In this document: piece by piece, positions 31,280-38,769 of the stretch
Numbering within the stretch: position 1 is the first letter of the stretch
How the letters are laid out: the number at the start of each line of letters is the position of its first letter
Source of the DNA: Microbacterium schleiferi
GTDB taxonomy: Bacteria > Actinomycetota > Actinomycetes > Actinomycetales > Microbacteriaceae
Assembly (NCBI RefSeq): GCF_020781975.1
Contig: NZ_JAJGNI010000007.1
Span: forward strand, 124,001 to 188,000
Direction of reading: 5' to 3'
DNA length: 64,000 bases
The notes under the pieces: model-generated
Told to the model about the DNA's origin: nothing
Database searches by the model: none
The model's input: only the letters and a program-made list of their open reading frames with translations
Made by a program: the position numbers and the translations under genes

Positions 31280-32581
31280 ATGCTTCGCACCCTTGATCTG
31301 CGCGGGCAATCCCTGTCGCCCGCAGAGCTGCTCGCCGCCGTCCCTCGCGCGACCGCAGCCCGTTCCGAGGCGCTCGCGACCGCCGCGCGCCTCGTCGATG
31401 ACGTCGCCTCGCGCGGCGAGGCGGCGCTGCGCGAGCAGGCCGAACAGTTCGACGGGGTGACCGGTCACGACATCCGTGTTCCAGCCTCGCACCTCGACGA
31501 GGCTCTCGAGCAGCTCGATCCTGCGGTTCGCGCGGCGCTCGAGCAGGCCATCGACCGCGTGAGGGCTGCCTCGGCCGTGCAGGTTCCGCCGCCGACCACC
31601 ACGACGCTGGCCCCGGGAGCTCTCGTTCACCAGCGGTGGCAACCGGTGCGCCGGGTCGGGGTGTATGTGCCGGGCGGCAAGGCGGTGTACCCCTCCAGTG
31701 TCGTGATGAACGTCGTGCCGGCCCAGGCGGCCGGCGTCAAGCAGATCGCTCTCGCGTCCCCGCCCCAGCGGGGAGAGGACGGGCGAGTCCACCCGGTGAT
31801 TCTTGCCGCCGCGAAACTCCTCGGGGTCACCGAGGTGTACGCGATGGGCGGCGCCGGTGCGATCGGTGCATTCGCCTACGGGGCCGCGAGCCTGGGCCTC
31901 GATCCGGTGGATGTCGTGACGGGACCGGGGAACAACTTCGTGGCGGCAGCAAAACGCGCCGTAGCCGGTCGCGTCGGCACCGACTCGGAGGCAGGCGCGA
32001 CCGAGATCCTCATCGTCGCCGACGACACCGCCGATCCGCGGCTTGTCGCTGCCGACCTCATCAGCCAGGCCGAGCACGACGAGCAGGCATCCGCGGTTCT
32101 CGTGACCACGTCGATGGGCCTGGCCGACGCTGTGCAGGCAGAGATCGGCGGGCTGGCCGCGCAGACACTCCACGCGGCGCGCATCGAGGTGGCACTGACC
32201 GGCCCGCAGTCGGCGATCGTGCTCGTCGACGACCTCGACGCCGCTGTGGACTTCTCGAATGCCTACGCCCCCGAACACCTCGAACTGCACCTTGCCGACC
32301 CCGCTGCGCACCGGTTCGTGCACGCCGGGGCAGTTTTCGTCGGTCCCTATTCGCCGGTGAGCCTGGGTGACTACCTCGCGGGGAGCAATCACGTGCTCCC
32401 CACCGGCGGGCAAGCACGATATGCCGCAGGGCTATCGGCCTCGACGTTCCTGCGCCCGCAGCAGGTGATCGAGTATGACCGGGACGCCCTCGCGGAAGTC
32501 TCTGACGCCATCGTGGCGCTTGCGACCGCCGAAGTGCTCCCCGCGCACGGTGAAGCCGTTCGCGCGCGCTTCACCGCGTAG
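31280..32581 (+). CDS. hisD: Histidinol dehydrogenase
   Basis: Zn and NAD-dependent enzyme that oxidises L-histidinol to L-histidine in two steps. Seen: YVPGGKAVYPSSVVMNVVPA, GVTEVYAMGGAGAIGAFAYG, the DLISQAEHDEQASAVL region (family signature), NAYAPEHLEL and SLGDYLAGSNHVLPTGGQAR. 433 residues, full length. Other his genes are not in the window after it; nrdR begins 12 bases downstream. Confidence 0.97.
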   Translation: MLRTLDLRGQSLSPAELLAAVPRATAARSEALATAARLVDDVASRGEAALREQAEQFDGVTGHDIRVPASHLDEALEQLDPAVRAALEQAIDRVRAASAVQVPPPTTTTLAPGALVHQRWQPVRRVGVYVPGGKAVYPSSVVMNVVPAQAAGVKQIALASPPQRGEDGRVHPVILAAAKLLGVTEVYAMGGAGAIGAFAYGAASLGLDPVDVVTGPGNNFVAAAKRAVAGRVGTDSEAGATEILIVADDTADPRLVAADLISQAEHDEQASAVLVTTSMGLADAVQAEIGGLAAQTLHAARIEVALTGPQSAIVLVDDLDAAVDFSNAYAPEHLELHLADPAAHRFVHAGAVFVGPYSPVSLGDYLAGSNHVLPTGGQARYAAGLSASTFLRPQQVIEYDRDALAEVSDAIVALATAEVLPAHGEAVRARFTA

Positions 32582-32593
32582 TCTGGGGCTGCT

Positions 32594-33067
32594 ATGCACT
32601 GCCCTTTCTGCCGTCACCCCGACTCGCGCGTGATCGACTCCCGCACCAGCGACGACGGTCTCAGCATCCGTCGTCGCCGTCAATGCCCCGAGTGCGGCGG
32701 TCGCTTCTCGACCATCGAGACCGCGAGCCTGAACGTCATCAAGCGCTCAGGCGTGATCGAACCATTCAGTCGCGAAAAGGTCATGTCGGGGGTGCGCAAG
32801 GCCTGTCAGGGGCGCCCCGTGACCGAGGGCGATCTTGCCGTACTGGCCCAGACGGTCGAGGAGGCGGTTCGACAGACCGGATCGTCGCAGGTCGACACGA
32901 ATGAGATCGGCCTGGCGATCCTCGGGCCACTCCGCGAACTCGACCAAATCGCTTATCTCCGGTTCGCGAGCGTGTATCAGGCGTTCGATTCGTTGGAGGA
33001 TTTTGAGTCGGCGATCGCACAGTTGCGCGCGGATCATCAACGCCTGGCATCCGACCTCGAGGAGTAA
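32594..33067 (+). CDS. nrdR: Ribonucleotide reductase regulator NrdR
   Basis: Nucleotide-sensing repressor of ribonucleotide reductase genes. 157 residues: a four-Cys zinc ribbon (MHCPFC at the N-terminus and CPECGG at 31-36) and an ATP-cone domain ([24 protein letters not shown]). Full length. It lies between hisD and pyrD; no NrdR box is expected or seen here because it regulates nrd operons elsewhere. Confidence 0.97.
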   Translation: MHCPFCRHPDSRVIDSRTSDDGLSIRRRRQCPECGGRFSTIETASLNVIKRSGVIEPFSREKVMSGVRKACQGRPVTEGDLAVLAQTVEEAVRQTGSSQVDTNEIGLAILGPLRELDQIAYLRFASVYQAFDSLEDFESAIAQLRADHQRLASDLEE

Positions 33068-33069
33068 GC

Positions 33070-34098
33070 ATGTACCCGTGGCTGTTTCGCACGTTCCTCT
33101 CGAGGATGGATCCGGAGACAGCACATCACGCGGCGATGCTCGTCATCCGGCTGCTCGGTTTCCCGCCGTTCTCGTGGGTGGCGCGGGCCCTCACCAAGCC
33201 TGATCCGTCGCTGCGCGTGCAGACGCTCGGATTGACCTTCGACGCGCCGTTCGGTGTCGCGGCCGGGTTCGACAAGGATGCCGTGGGCGTCGACGGTCTG
33301 CACGCTCTCGGTTTCGGGCATGTCGAGGTCGGCACCGTGACCGCGATCCCGCAGACCGGAAACCCGAAGCCGCGCCTGTTCCGCCTCATCCCGGATCGCG
33401 CTGTCGTCAACCGCATGGGGTTCAACAATCACGGGTCGTACGCCGCTGCGGGTCGGCTCGAACGCGCTCGTCGTCGGCGTCACCGCACGGTCCTGGGCGT
33501 CAACATCGGCAAGAGCCGCATCGTGGATGTCGAAAACGCGGTAGTCGACTACGTCACGAGCACGCGGCTTCTCGCGCCCGTGGCCGACTACCTCGTGGTC
33601 AATGTGTCGTCGCCGAACACCCCGGGTCTGCGGAGCCTGCAGGCCGTCGAGTCGCTGAGGCCCCTGCTGACCGCGGTGAAGGATGCCGCTGAAGATATCC
33701 CCCTGCTCGTCAAGATCGCGCCCGATCTCTCTGATGACGACATCCGCGATGTCACAGCCCTGGCGCTCGAACTGGGCCTGCAGGGCATCGTCGCCACGAA
33801 CACGACAATCGCGCGCGATGACCTCGGGCTGGTCACCGACCCGGCGGTGGTCACGGCAGCCGGCGCTGGTGGGCTGTCGGGAAAGCCACTCGCTCCGCGC
33901 GCCCTCGAGGTGCTGCGTCTCGTTCGCTCCCTGGTGCCTGACAGTTTCTGCGTCATCTCGGCCGGTGGTGTCGAGACTGCTGCCGACGTCCGCGAAAGGC
34001 TGGATGCCGGCGCAACTCTGGTGCAGGGATACACCGGGTTTCTGTACCGAGGGCCGCTCTGGGCGCGGCAGATCAACCGGGGGCTTGTCCGCGCATGA
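33070..34098 (+). CDS. pyrD: Dihydroorotate dehydrogenase (quinone), class 2
   Basis: FMN enzyme of pyrimidine synthesis, membrane-associated and quinone-linked. Seen: an amphipathic N-terminus LFRTFLSRMDPETAHHAAM, AAGFDKDAVGVDGL, GTVTAIPQTGNPKPRLFRL, NRMGFNN, the catalytic-Ser region NVSSPNTPGLRSLQ and C-terminal FMN-binding SAGGVETAADV and GYTGFLYRGP. 342 residues. Two bases separate it from nrdR. Confidence 0.96.
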   Translation: MYPWLFRTFLSRMDPETAHHAAMLVIRLLGFPPFSWVARALTKPDPSLRVQTLGLTFDAPFGVAAGFDKDAVGVDGLHALGFGHVEVGTVTAIPQTGNPKPRLFRLIPDRAVVNRMGFNNHGSYAAAGRLERARRRRHRTVLGVNIGKSRIVDVENAVVDYVTSTRLLAPVADYLVVNVSSPNTPGLRSLQAVESLRPLLTAVKDAAEDIPLLVKIAPDLSDDDIRDVTALALELGLQGIVATNTTIARDDLGLVTDPAVVTAAGAGGLSGKPLAPRALEVLRLVRSLVPDSFCVISAGGVETAADVRERLDAGATLVQGYTGFLYRGPLWARQINRGLVRA

Positions 34099-34138
34099 GG
34101 GGCATCTGCCCCGAAGACTTAGGAAGCCCTAACTTCCT
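34099..34138 (+). terminator. Two hairpins after pyrD
   Basis: GGGGCA-TC-TGCCCC (34099-34112) directly abuts the pyrD stop, and AGGAAG (34121-34126) pairs with CTTCCT (34133-34138). Together they separate pyrD from the oxygenase cluster. Confidence 0.5.
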
Positions 34139-34163
34139 CGGGAATGCGGGGGACCTCCTCGGA

Positions 34164-34169
34164 TATACT
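34164..34169 (+). promoter_or_regulatory. -10 of the oxygenase/ATP-grasp/racemase cluster
   Basis: TATACT, the closest match to the TATAAT consensus noted in this window, 75 bases before GTG 34244. No clear -35. It would give a leader of about 68 bases containing a GGAAGGAA ribosome site. Confidence 0.5.
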
Positions 34170-34243
34170 CCCGACAGCACAACACCGGCATTCGCGTCGT
34201 CGAGTGCTTCAGCGCGGCCGTCGCGCCATGGGAAGGAACCTCT

Positions 34244-35224
34244 GTGATCGAACGTCACATCAAGCCCGAAGTCGCCGCGATCTTCATCGATGTCGCCCGA
34301 GGCCGTCGGGGTATCTACTCCGATGACGCAGCCTTCGAGGAGCTGCTCGCCGAGGCGAAGGCAGCATTCGAAGCGGCCGACCCCGAGACCGTCGAGATCA
34401 TCCGCCAGTTCGCGCGGGCCGAGGTCCCGGACGGGGGAGTTCTCTTCCATGGCCTCACCGTCGATCAGGACGACATGGGTGAGAGCCCGCGGGACCCGGT
34501 TGCGTTCGAGGGCAAGGATCGTGACCCCGTGACGGAGGCTGCACTGTTGGCGTTTGCCTCGGTGGCCGGCGAGGTCTTCTCGTTCGCCCGTCAGCACCGC
34601 GGTGCGCTGATCCAGAACGTCACACCGATCCCCGGCCACGAGTACGACGCCGTGGGAACGGGAAGCCGGAGCTTGCTCGACTGGCACTCGGAGGATGCCT
34701 TCGACGACGCCCACCCGCAGTTCGTCGGCCTCTTCTGCGTCCGGGGTGATGAGCGCGTGCAGACGGCGCTGGCGCCGGTCGACCGTATCGACCTGTCGGC
34801 CGAGGATGAGGCGGTCCTCCGTCAACCGCGCTTCATGCACGGCATCGACAAGGCATCCGGCGGAACGGGTCGTCCCGAAGACGGTGTCCAGGGCGCAGCG
34901 CTCTACGGCGAGGACGGCAAGCGTTTCGTCCGCATCGACATGGACTGCGCCGCCGCCGTTACCGGCGATGACGAAGCTGCCGCGGCGCTCCAGGCCTTCC
35001 ACGACGGCGCCGACAAGGAGGGCATCTATGTGACCCTCGGTGCCGGCGACATCCTGCTGTTCGACAACCGTCGCGTCATGCACGCGCGGACCCCCTTCGA
35101 ACCGCGTTACGACGGCACCGACCGCTGGCTGCAGCGCGTCATCATCACCGATGACCTCGGACGCTCCGCCGACCGCCGCATCAACCACCCCCGTGTGGTG
35201 GAGAACGAGCTGGTAGGCGCCTGA
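34244..35224 (+). CDS. Clavaminate-synthase-like Fe(II)/2-oxoglutarate oxygenase
   Basis: Predicted to hydroxylate an amino acid (or peptide-bound residue) using 2-oxoglutarate and O2. 326 residues with a double-stranded beta-helix: iron ligands His148 and Glu150 in DWHSEDAF and His280 in VMHARTPF, and the 2-oxoglutarate Arg294 in GTDRWLQR. Ligand spacing matches clavaminate synthase (His144, Glu146, His279, Arg293), the family of AsnO and VioC, which hydroxylate the beta carbon of free amino acids. Start: GTG 34244 after GGAAGGAA. First gene of a four-gene cluster; the substrate is unknown. Confidence 0.88.
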   Translation: MIERHIKPEVAAIFIDVARGRRGIYSDDAAFEELLAEAKAAFEAADPETVEIIRQFARAEVPDGGVLFHGLTVDQDDMGESPRDPVAFEGKDRDPVTEAALLAFASVAGEVFSFARQHRGALIQNVTPIPGHEYDAVGTGSRSLLDWHSEDAFDDAHPQFVGLFCVRGDERVQTALAPVDRIDLSAEDEAVLRQPRFMHGIDKASGGTGRPEDGVQGAALYGEDGKRFVRIDMDCAAAVTGDDEAAAALQAFHDGADKEGIYVTLGAGDILLFDNRRVMHARTPFEPRYDGTDRWLQRVIITDDLGRSADRRINHPRVVENELVGA

Positions 35225-35241
35225 CATTCGCTGATCGCACG

Positions 35242-35269
35242 CGGCCGGCGCCCCGACGGGTGCCGGCCG
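35242..35269 (+). terminator. Intercistronic hairpin between oxygenase and ATP-grasp genes
   Basis: CGGCCGGC (35242-35249) pairs with GCCGGCCG (35262-35269); pairing continues inward with one G-T wobble and three G-C pairs around a 4-base loop, giving a 12-bp stem. No T-run follows, so it may attenuate or stabilise mRNA rather than stop transcription. Confidence 0.5.
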
Positions 35270-35305
35270 ACGTGTGAGGGCAGCACCCTTCGGAAAGAGA
35301 GAGCG

Positions 35306-36325
35306 ATGGCATCGCGAGGACTCGGTTCGCGCTTCGGTTACATGGTGGCCCGGTTGAAGGTCATCGACCTCCCCTCGGTCATCGAGCGCGCCCGCGAGGT
35401 ATCAGCCCAGTTCCACAAGTGGACCCCAGCGGTGGTCGTGGACATGTTCTGGCAGGCGACCTTCCACCAGGTCGGCTTTCAGGACTATGTCGACTACGAT
35501 TTCGCGATCCTGAACCGGCGCGAGCGGCGCACGATGATGACGCATCCGCACTCAAACAAGTACTCGTACACGTTCGATGATCCTGAGTACCGCGGGATCT
35601 TCTACGACAAGTGGGAGTTCGACCGCGTCTTCTCGGAGTACCTCGGTCGTGACTGGATGATGGTCACCGACGACAACGTCGACGAACTGCGCGCTTTCGG
35701 TGAGGCACATCCCGTGCTCATCACCAAGAAGCAGGCGGGTCGCTCGGGGGCTGCCATCAACCGGTATTACTCGACCGAGATCGAGGACTGGGCAGACTTC
35801 CACGCGCAGCTGCGCGAGCGCGGTGAGCTGCTGATCGAAGAGAACATCGTGCAGCATCCCGATGTCGCCGCCGTTTGTGCCGGCACGGTCAACTCGACCC
35901 GCGTCGCTGCGTTCTTCGACGGCGAGAAGACCCACATCCTCGCGATCGCGCAGAAGTTCGGTCGCGGTCAGGTCGCAGACCAGATGGACTTCGGCGGCTT
36001 CTACACGATGCTCGACCCCGAGACCGGAGCCTCGCTCGGCGACGGCTACGACTCGCACGGACACGTGCACAAGCTCCACCCCGATTCGGGCTACCCGATC
36101 GCTGATTTCCAGCTGCCGATGTTCGATGAGGTCATCGCCTTCGTCGACAAGGTCGCCCGTCACGTCCCGCAGGTGAAGTACGTCGGGTGGGACATCGCCG
36201 TGACCCCCGACGGCCCCGTGCTCATCGAGGGCAACTGGGCCACGGGCGTCTACGAGAACAAGCCGAGCGTGCTCGGCATCCGTACCGGACACCGCCCTCG
36301 ATACCAGAAGGCGATGGGCTTTTGA
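35306..36325 (+). CDS. ATP-grasp ligase, sugar-transfer-associated type
   Basis: ATP-dependent carboxylate ligase of the type called sugar-transfer-associated ATP-grasp; activates a carboxylate as acyl-phosphate and joins it to an amine. 339 residues: ITKKQAGRSGAAI (139-151) nucleotide loop with the ATP lysines, LLIEENIVQHP (about 175-185) hinge, and VGWDIAVTPDGPVLIEGN (293-310) with metal ligands Asp296, Glu308 and Asn310. No membrane span. ATG 35306 follows GAAAGAGAGAG. Family members often lie in polysaccharide or small-molecule clusters. Its TGA overlaps the TTG of the next gene. Substrates unknown. Confidence 0.85.
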   Translation: MASRGLGSRFGYMVARLKVIDLPSVIERAREVSAQFHKWTPAVVVDMFWQATFHQVGFQDYVDYDFAILNRRERRTMMTHPHSNKYSYTFDDPEYRGIFYDKWEFDRVFSEYLGRDWMMVTDDNVDELRAFGEAHPVLITKKQAGRSGAAINRYYSTEIEDWADFHAQLRERGELLIEENIVQHPDVAAVCAGTVNSTRVAAFFDGEKTHILAIAQKFGRGQVADQMDFGGFYTMLDPETGASLGDGYDSHGHVHKLHPDSGYPIADFQLPMFDEVIAFVDKVARHVPQVKYVGWDIAVTPDGPVLIEGNWATGVYENKPSVLGIRTGHRPRYQKAMGF

Positions 36326-37014
36326 TCAGTCCGACCGGGCCGCGCGTCCGGCTGAGTAGCTCGGCGCTTGTCGCCGGCGCCGGCCGGGCGATCGAGGCCG
36401 GGGGAGCGGATGCCGTTCCCGACCTCCGTCGCGATGCTTACGGCCACGGCATGCAGTTCGTCGCTGAGACTCTGGCGCGGGTCGGCATCCGTGCGGCGAT
36501 GCTCGACGCTGAATCCGTCGATGCGGCTCAGAGCATGGGGATCGCCCCGGCCGCGGACGCTCCTACGCTGGACCCCGCCGTGATCTTCGGTCTCCCCGGT
36601 GCCTCCGAGGACCCCGCCAGGCCGGTCATGAGCCTTCTCGGCTCCGTGCTCTCGATCAAGGCTCTGCGCGCCGGCGAGGGAGTCTCGTACAACTACACGC
36701 ATATTGCCCCGCGGGACACACGGATCGCGCTCGTCTCAGGCGGCTTCGGCCAGGGGGTAGCGCGCTCGCTCGGCAACCAGGTCTCGGTCGAGGTGTGGGG
36801 TGCCCTGTATCCCATCGTCGGACGGGTCGCGATGGATGTCTGTGTCGTGGACATCGGTGACGCCGACATCGCGCGCGGTGACGAGGTCATCTACTTCGGC
36901 GGCGACGGCCCGGCTGGTCCGGCGCTGGCCACGTGGGAGGCGGCATCCGGACTCACTGCTGCCGAACTCGTCTGTGCGCTGGGCCTGCGGCTACCGCGGG
37001 AGGTGGTCGCTTGA
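36322..37014 (+). CDS. Truncated alanine-racemase-like protein lacking catalytic Lys and Tyr
   Basis: 230 residues when started at TTG 36322, which overlaps the upstream stop (TTGA). The N-terminal part keeps only about 110 residues of the PLP barrel: LRRDAYGHG (35-43) aligns with the VVKADAYGHG of alanine racemases, so the PLP lysine is Arg36. The C-terminal beta domain is recognisable: VSYNYTHIAPRDTRIALVSGG, GFGQG in place of GYADG (Phe142 for the catalytic Tyr), and GRVAMDVCVVDIGD with the substrate-contact Met171-Asp172 retained. No frameshift, so it looks functional but not a standard racemase. A regulatory or structural partner for the next gene is plausible. Confidence 0.8.
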   Translation: MISPTGPRVRLSSSALVAGAGRAIEAGGADAVPDLRRDAYGHGMQFVAETLARVGIRAAMLDAESVDAAQSMGIAPAADAPTLDPAVIFGLPGASEDPARPVMSLLGSVLSIKALRAGEGVSYNYTHIAPRDTRIALVSGGFGQGVARSLGNQVSVEVWGALYPIVGRVAMDVCVVDIGDADIARGDEVIYFGGDGPAGPALATWEAASGLTAAELVCALGLRLPREVVA

Positions 37015-38042
37015 GCGCGCGGATGGTCGTGGACCTCGGTCGGATCCTCGCCGACACCGACGTGCTGCGGGGGCGCATCGCGCCGGCCGAGTACATGCTT
37101 GTTGTCAAGAACGACGCCTACGGCCACGGCGTCGATCGTGTCGTCGCCGCCGCTGCAGCTCACGGCGTGCGCTGGTTCGGGGCCTTCGACGTGCCGATGG
37201 GTGTCCGCACGAGAGCTGCCGCGGGCCCCGACGCTCGCGTCTTCTCGTGGGTGACGATCACCCAGCCCGAGATCGAGGTCGCGCTGGAGGCCGGCATCGA
37301 ACTCGGCGTGGGTGATGCCTCGTACCTCGAAGACATCGCGACGGTGTCGGCGGGGCGAGGAGCTCCGGTGCACATCAAGATCGACACCGGACTTCACCGC
37401 AACGGCGTCAGGCCGGAGGCGTGGCCGGCGTTCGTCACCCGGGCCGCGGAGCTCGAGGCAAGCGGCGACATCCGGGTCGTCGGAATCTGGAGCCACATCG
37501 CCGAAACCAGCGACGAGGACGACGATCTGTCCCGTGCCGCGTTCCTCGAGGCGATCAGGATTGCCGAGGACGTGGGCCTGCGCCCTCAGGTTCGCCACCT
37601 CGCAGCCAGTGCGGCGGCTTTCGCACGGCCGGAGTTCCGGTTCGACCTCGTCCGCTTCGGTGCCTTCAGCTACGGCATCCGTTCGACGGGCGGCCCCGAG
37701 CTGGAGGGAATCGCGCCCGCGGCTACCCTGATCGCCACCGTGAGCGACGTCGGAGACTCTGCCGTCGCGGTCTCCTACGGGTATCTGGACGGCCTGCCGT
37801 CGACGCTCGCGGGTCGGATGTCGGTGGGAACTCCCGCTGGCCCGCGTCTCGTCCGCGAGATCGGCCCGGCGACGATGCTGATCGACCCGTGGCCGGGCGC
37901 CGCTGTCGAGGATGAGGTCTACCTCTTCGGCCCCGGAACGCGCGGCGAGTCCAGTGTGACGACTCTCGCGGAGGCGATCGGCACGGTCGGTGAAGAGATC
38001 ATCGTCCGCGTCTCACCGCTCGTCCCGCGCATCTACATCTGA
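37011..38042 (+). CDS. Alanine-racemase family protein
   Basis: 343 residues. Complete two-domain fold: VVKNDAYGHG with PLP lysine Lys33, HIKIDTGLHRNGV (barrel), HLAASAAAF, LVRFGAFSYGI, and VSYGYLDG with Tyr257 at the position of the catalytic base; the C-terminus VSPLVPRIYI is typical. The block that normally reads GRVCMD is replaced by REIGPATMLID, so the Met-Asp contact to substrate is missing. TTG 37011 overlaps the previous stop (TTGA) and has an ideal GGGAGGTGG ribosome site; ATG 37023 is less likely. The substrate may be a diamino acid or another amino acid rather than alanine. Confidence 0.88.
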   Translation: MSARMVVDLGRILADTDVLRGRIAPAEYMLVVKNDAYGHGVDRVVAAAAAHGVRWFGAFDVPMGVRTRAAAGPDARVFSWVTITQPEIEVALEAGIELGVGDASYLEDIATVSAGRGAPVHIKIDTGLHRNGVRPEAWPAFVTRAAELEASGDIRVVGIWSHIAETSDEDDDLSRAAFLEAIRIAEDVGLRPQVRHLAASAAAFARPEFRFDLVRFGAFSYGIRSTGGPELEGIAPAATLIATVSDVGDSAVAVSYGYLDGLPSTLAGRMSVGTPAGPRLVREIGPATMLIDPWPGAAVEDEVYLFGPGTRGESSVTTLAEAIGTVGEEIIVRVSPLVPRIYI

Positions 38043-38124
38043 TCCGAGGCACGCCCATGAGCGCGCGATCAGCGTCGCGCGGTGAGCGCAGCGGACGGGC
38101 ACATGTCTCGACACCTGGCACCCC

Positions 38125-38140
38125 CGCGCAGCGGAGCGCG
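38125..38140. terminator. Hairpin between convergent racemase and DUF3043 genes
   Basis: CGCGC (38125-38129), 6-base loop, GCGCG (38136-38140). A weak stem in a 117-base gap that otherwise shows nothing recognisable. Confidence 0.35.
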
Positions 38141-38159
38141 CCAAGCTGCTAGACCGATC

Positions 38160-38723
38160 TCAGGAGGGGTACTGGCCCCGGCGAACCTGGGCCTTGGGTA
38201 GGCGCATGAAGCGCATCTGGACGCTGCGCATCGAGGCGTACCAGCCGAGCCCCTTCTCAACCTTGCTTGCGCCGAACTTGTCGCGCACCGCGCGCTTGAC
38301 GCGGATCGACGTGATGATCATGTCGCCGATCACGAAGAAGATGAACACCCACAGCGCCACGAACGCCCAGTACTGGATGAAGTTCAGCGGAATGAAGGTT
38401 GCGACGATGACCACGACCATCGCGGGCATGACTGCCTCGCCCAGGTGCCAACCGGCGTCCACGAAATCGCGGGCGAACTTGCGCTGCGGTCCCTGATCGC
38501 GCGCGGGCAGGTACTTCTGCTCACCGTTGGCCATGCCGATGCGGGCGCGTTCCCGGGCTGATGCGAGCTCGGCCTTGCGCTGCGCCTTCGCTTCCTTCGT
38601 GTCGGGAACGAGCGGGCGCTTGCGTGCAGCCTCCTGCTCGGCGCGGCTCGGAGTCGCCTTTCCCTTGCCGACGGTCGACGTCGACGCGTCCTTCGGTGCC
38701 TCGGGGGCGGGGGTCTTGGCCAC
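38160..38723 (-). CDS. DUF3043-type membrane protein
   Basis: 187 residues: a charged, Lys/Arg/Glu-rich N-terminus of about 90 residues (KATPSRAEQEAARKRP, KAQRKAELASARERAR), then two membrane spans (about 110-128 and 131-150) and a basic tail (SIRVKRAVRDKFGASKVEKG). Resembles the DUF3043 family of conserved actinobacterial membrane proteins, of unknown function, often near erpA as here. GTG 38723 is chosen because GCGAGGA lies 6 bases upstream. Confidence 0.78.
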   Translation of the reverse strand: MAKTPAPEAPKDASTSTVGKGKATPSRAEQEAARKRPLVPDTKEAKAQRKAELASARERARIGMANGEQKYLPARDQGPQRKFARDFVDAGWHLGEAVMPAMVVVIVATFIPLNFIQYWAFVALWVFIFFVIGDMIITSIRVKRAVRDKFGASKVEKGLGWYASMRSVQMRFMRLPKAQVRRGQYPS

Positions 38724-38745
38724 GATGATCCTCGCTGTCGCGTTA

Positions 38746-38768
38746 CGGGTAGTCCTTAAGATTACCCG
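38746..38768. promoter_or_regulatory. Divergent control region with inverted repeat
   Basis: CGGGTA (38746-38751) and TACCCG (38763-38768) are an exact inverted repeat across an 11-base spacer. TAAGAT (38757-38762) inside it ends seven bases before ATG 38770, so the repeat straddles the probable -10 of the peptidase gene. Confidence 0.4.
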
Positions 38769-38769
38769 C

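Noticed and set aside
36322..38042. One alanine racemase gene split by a frameshift
   Set aside because: Both genes contain their own DAYGHG block and their own C-terminal beta domain, so they are two homologues and not halves of one.
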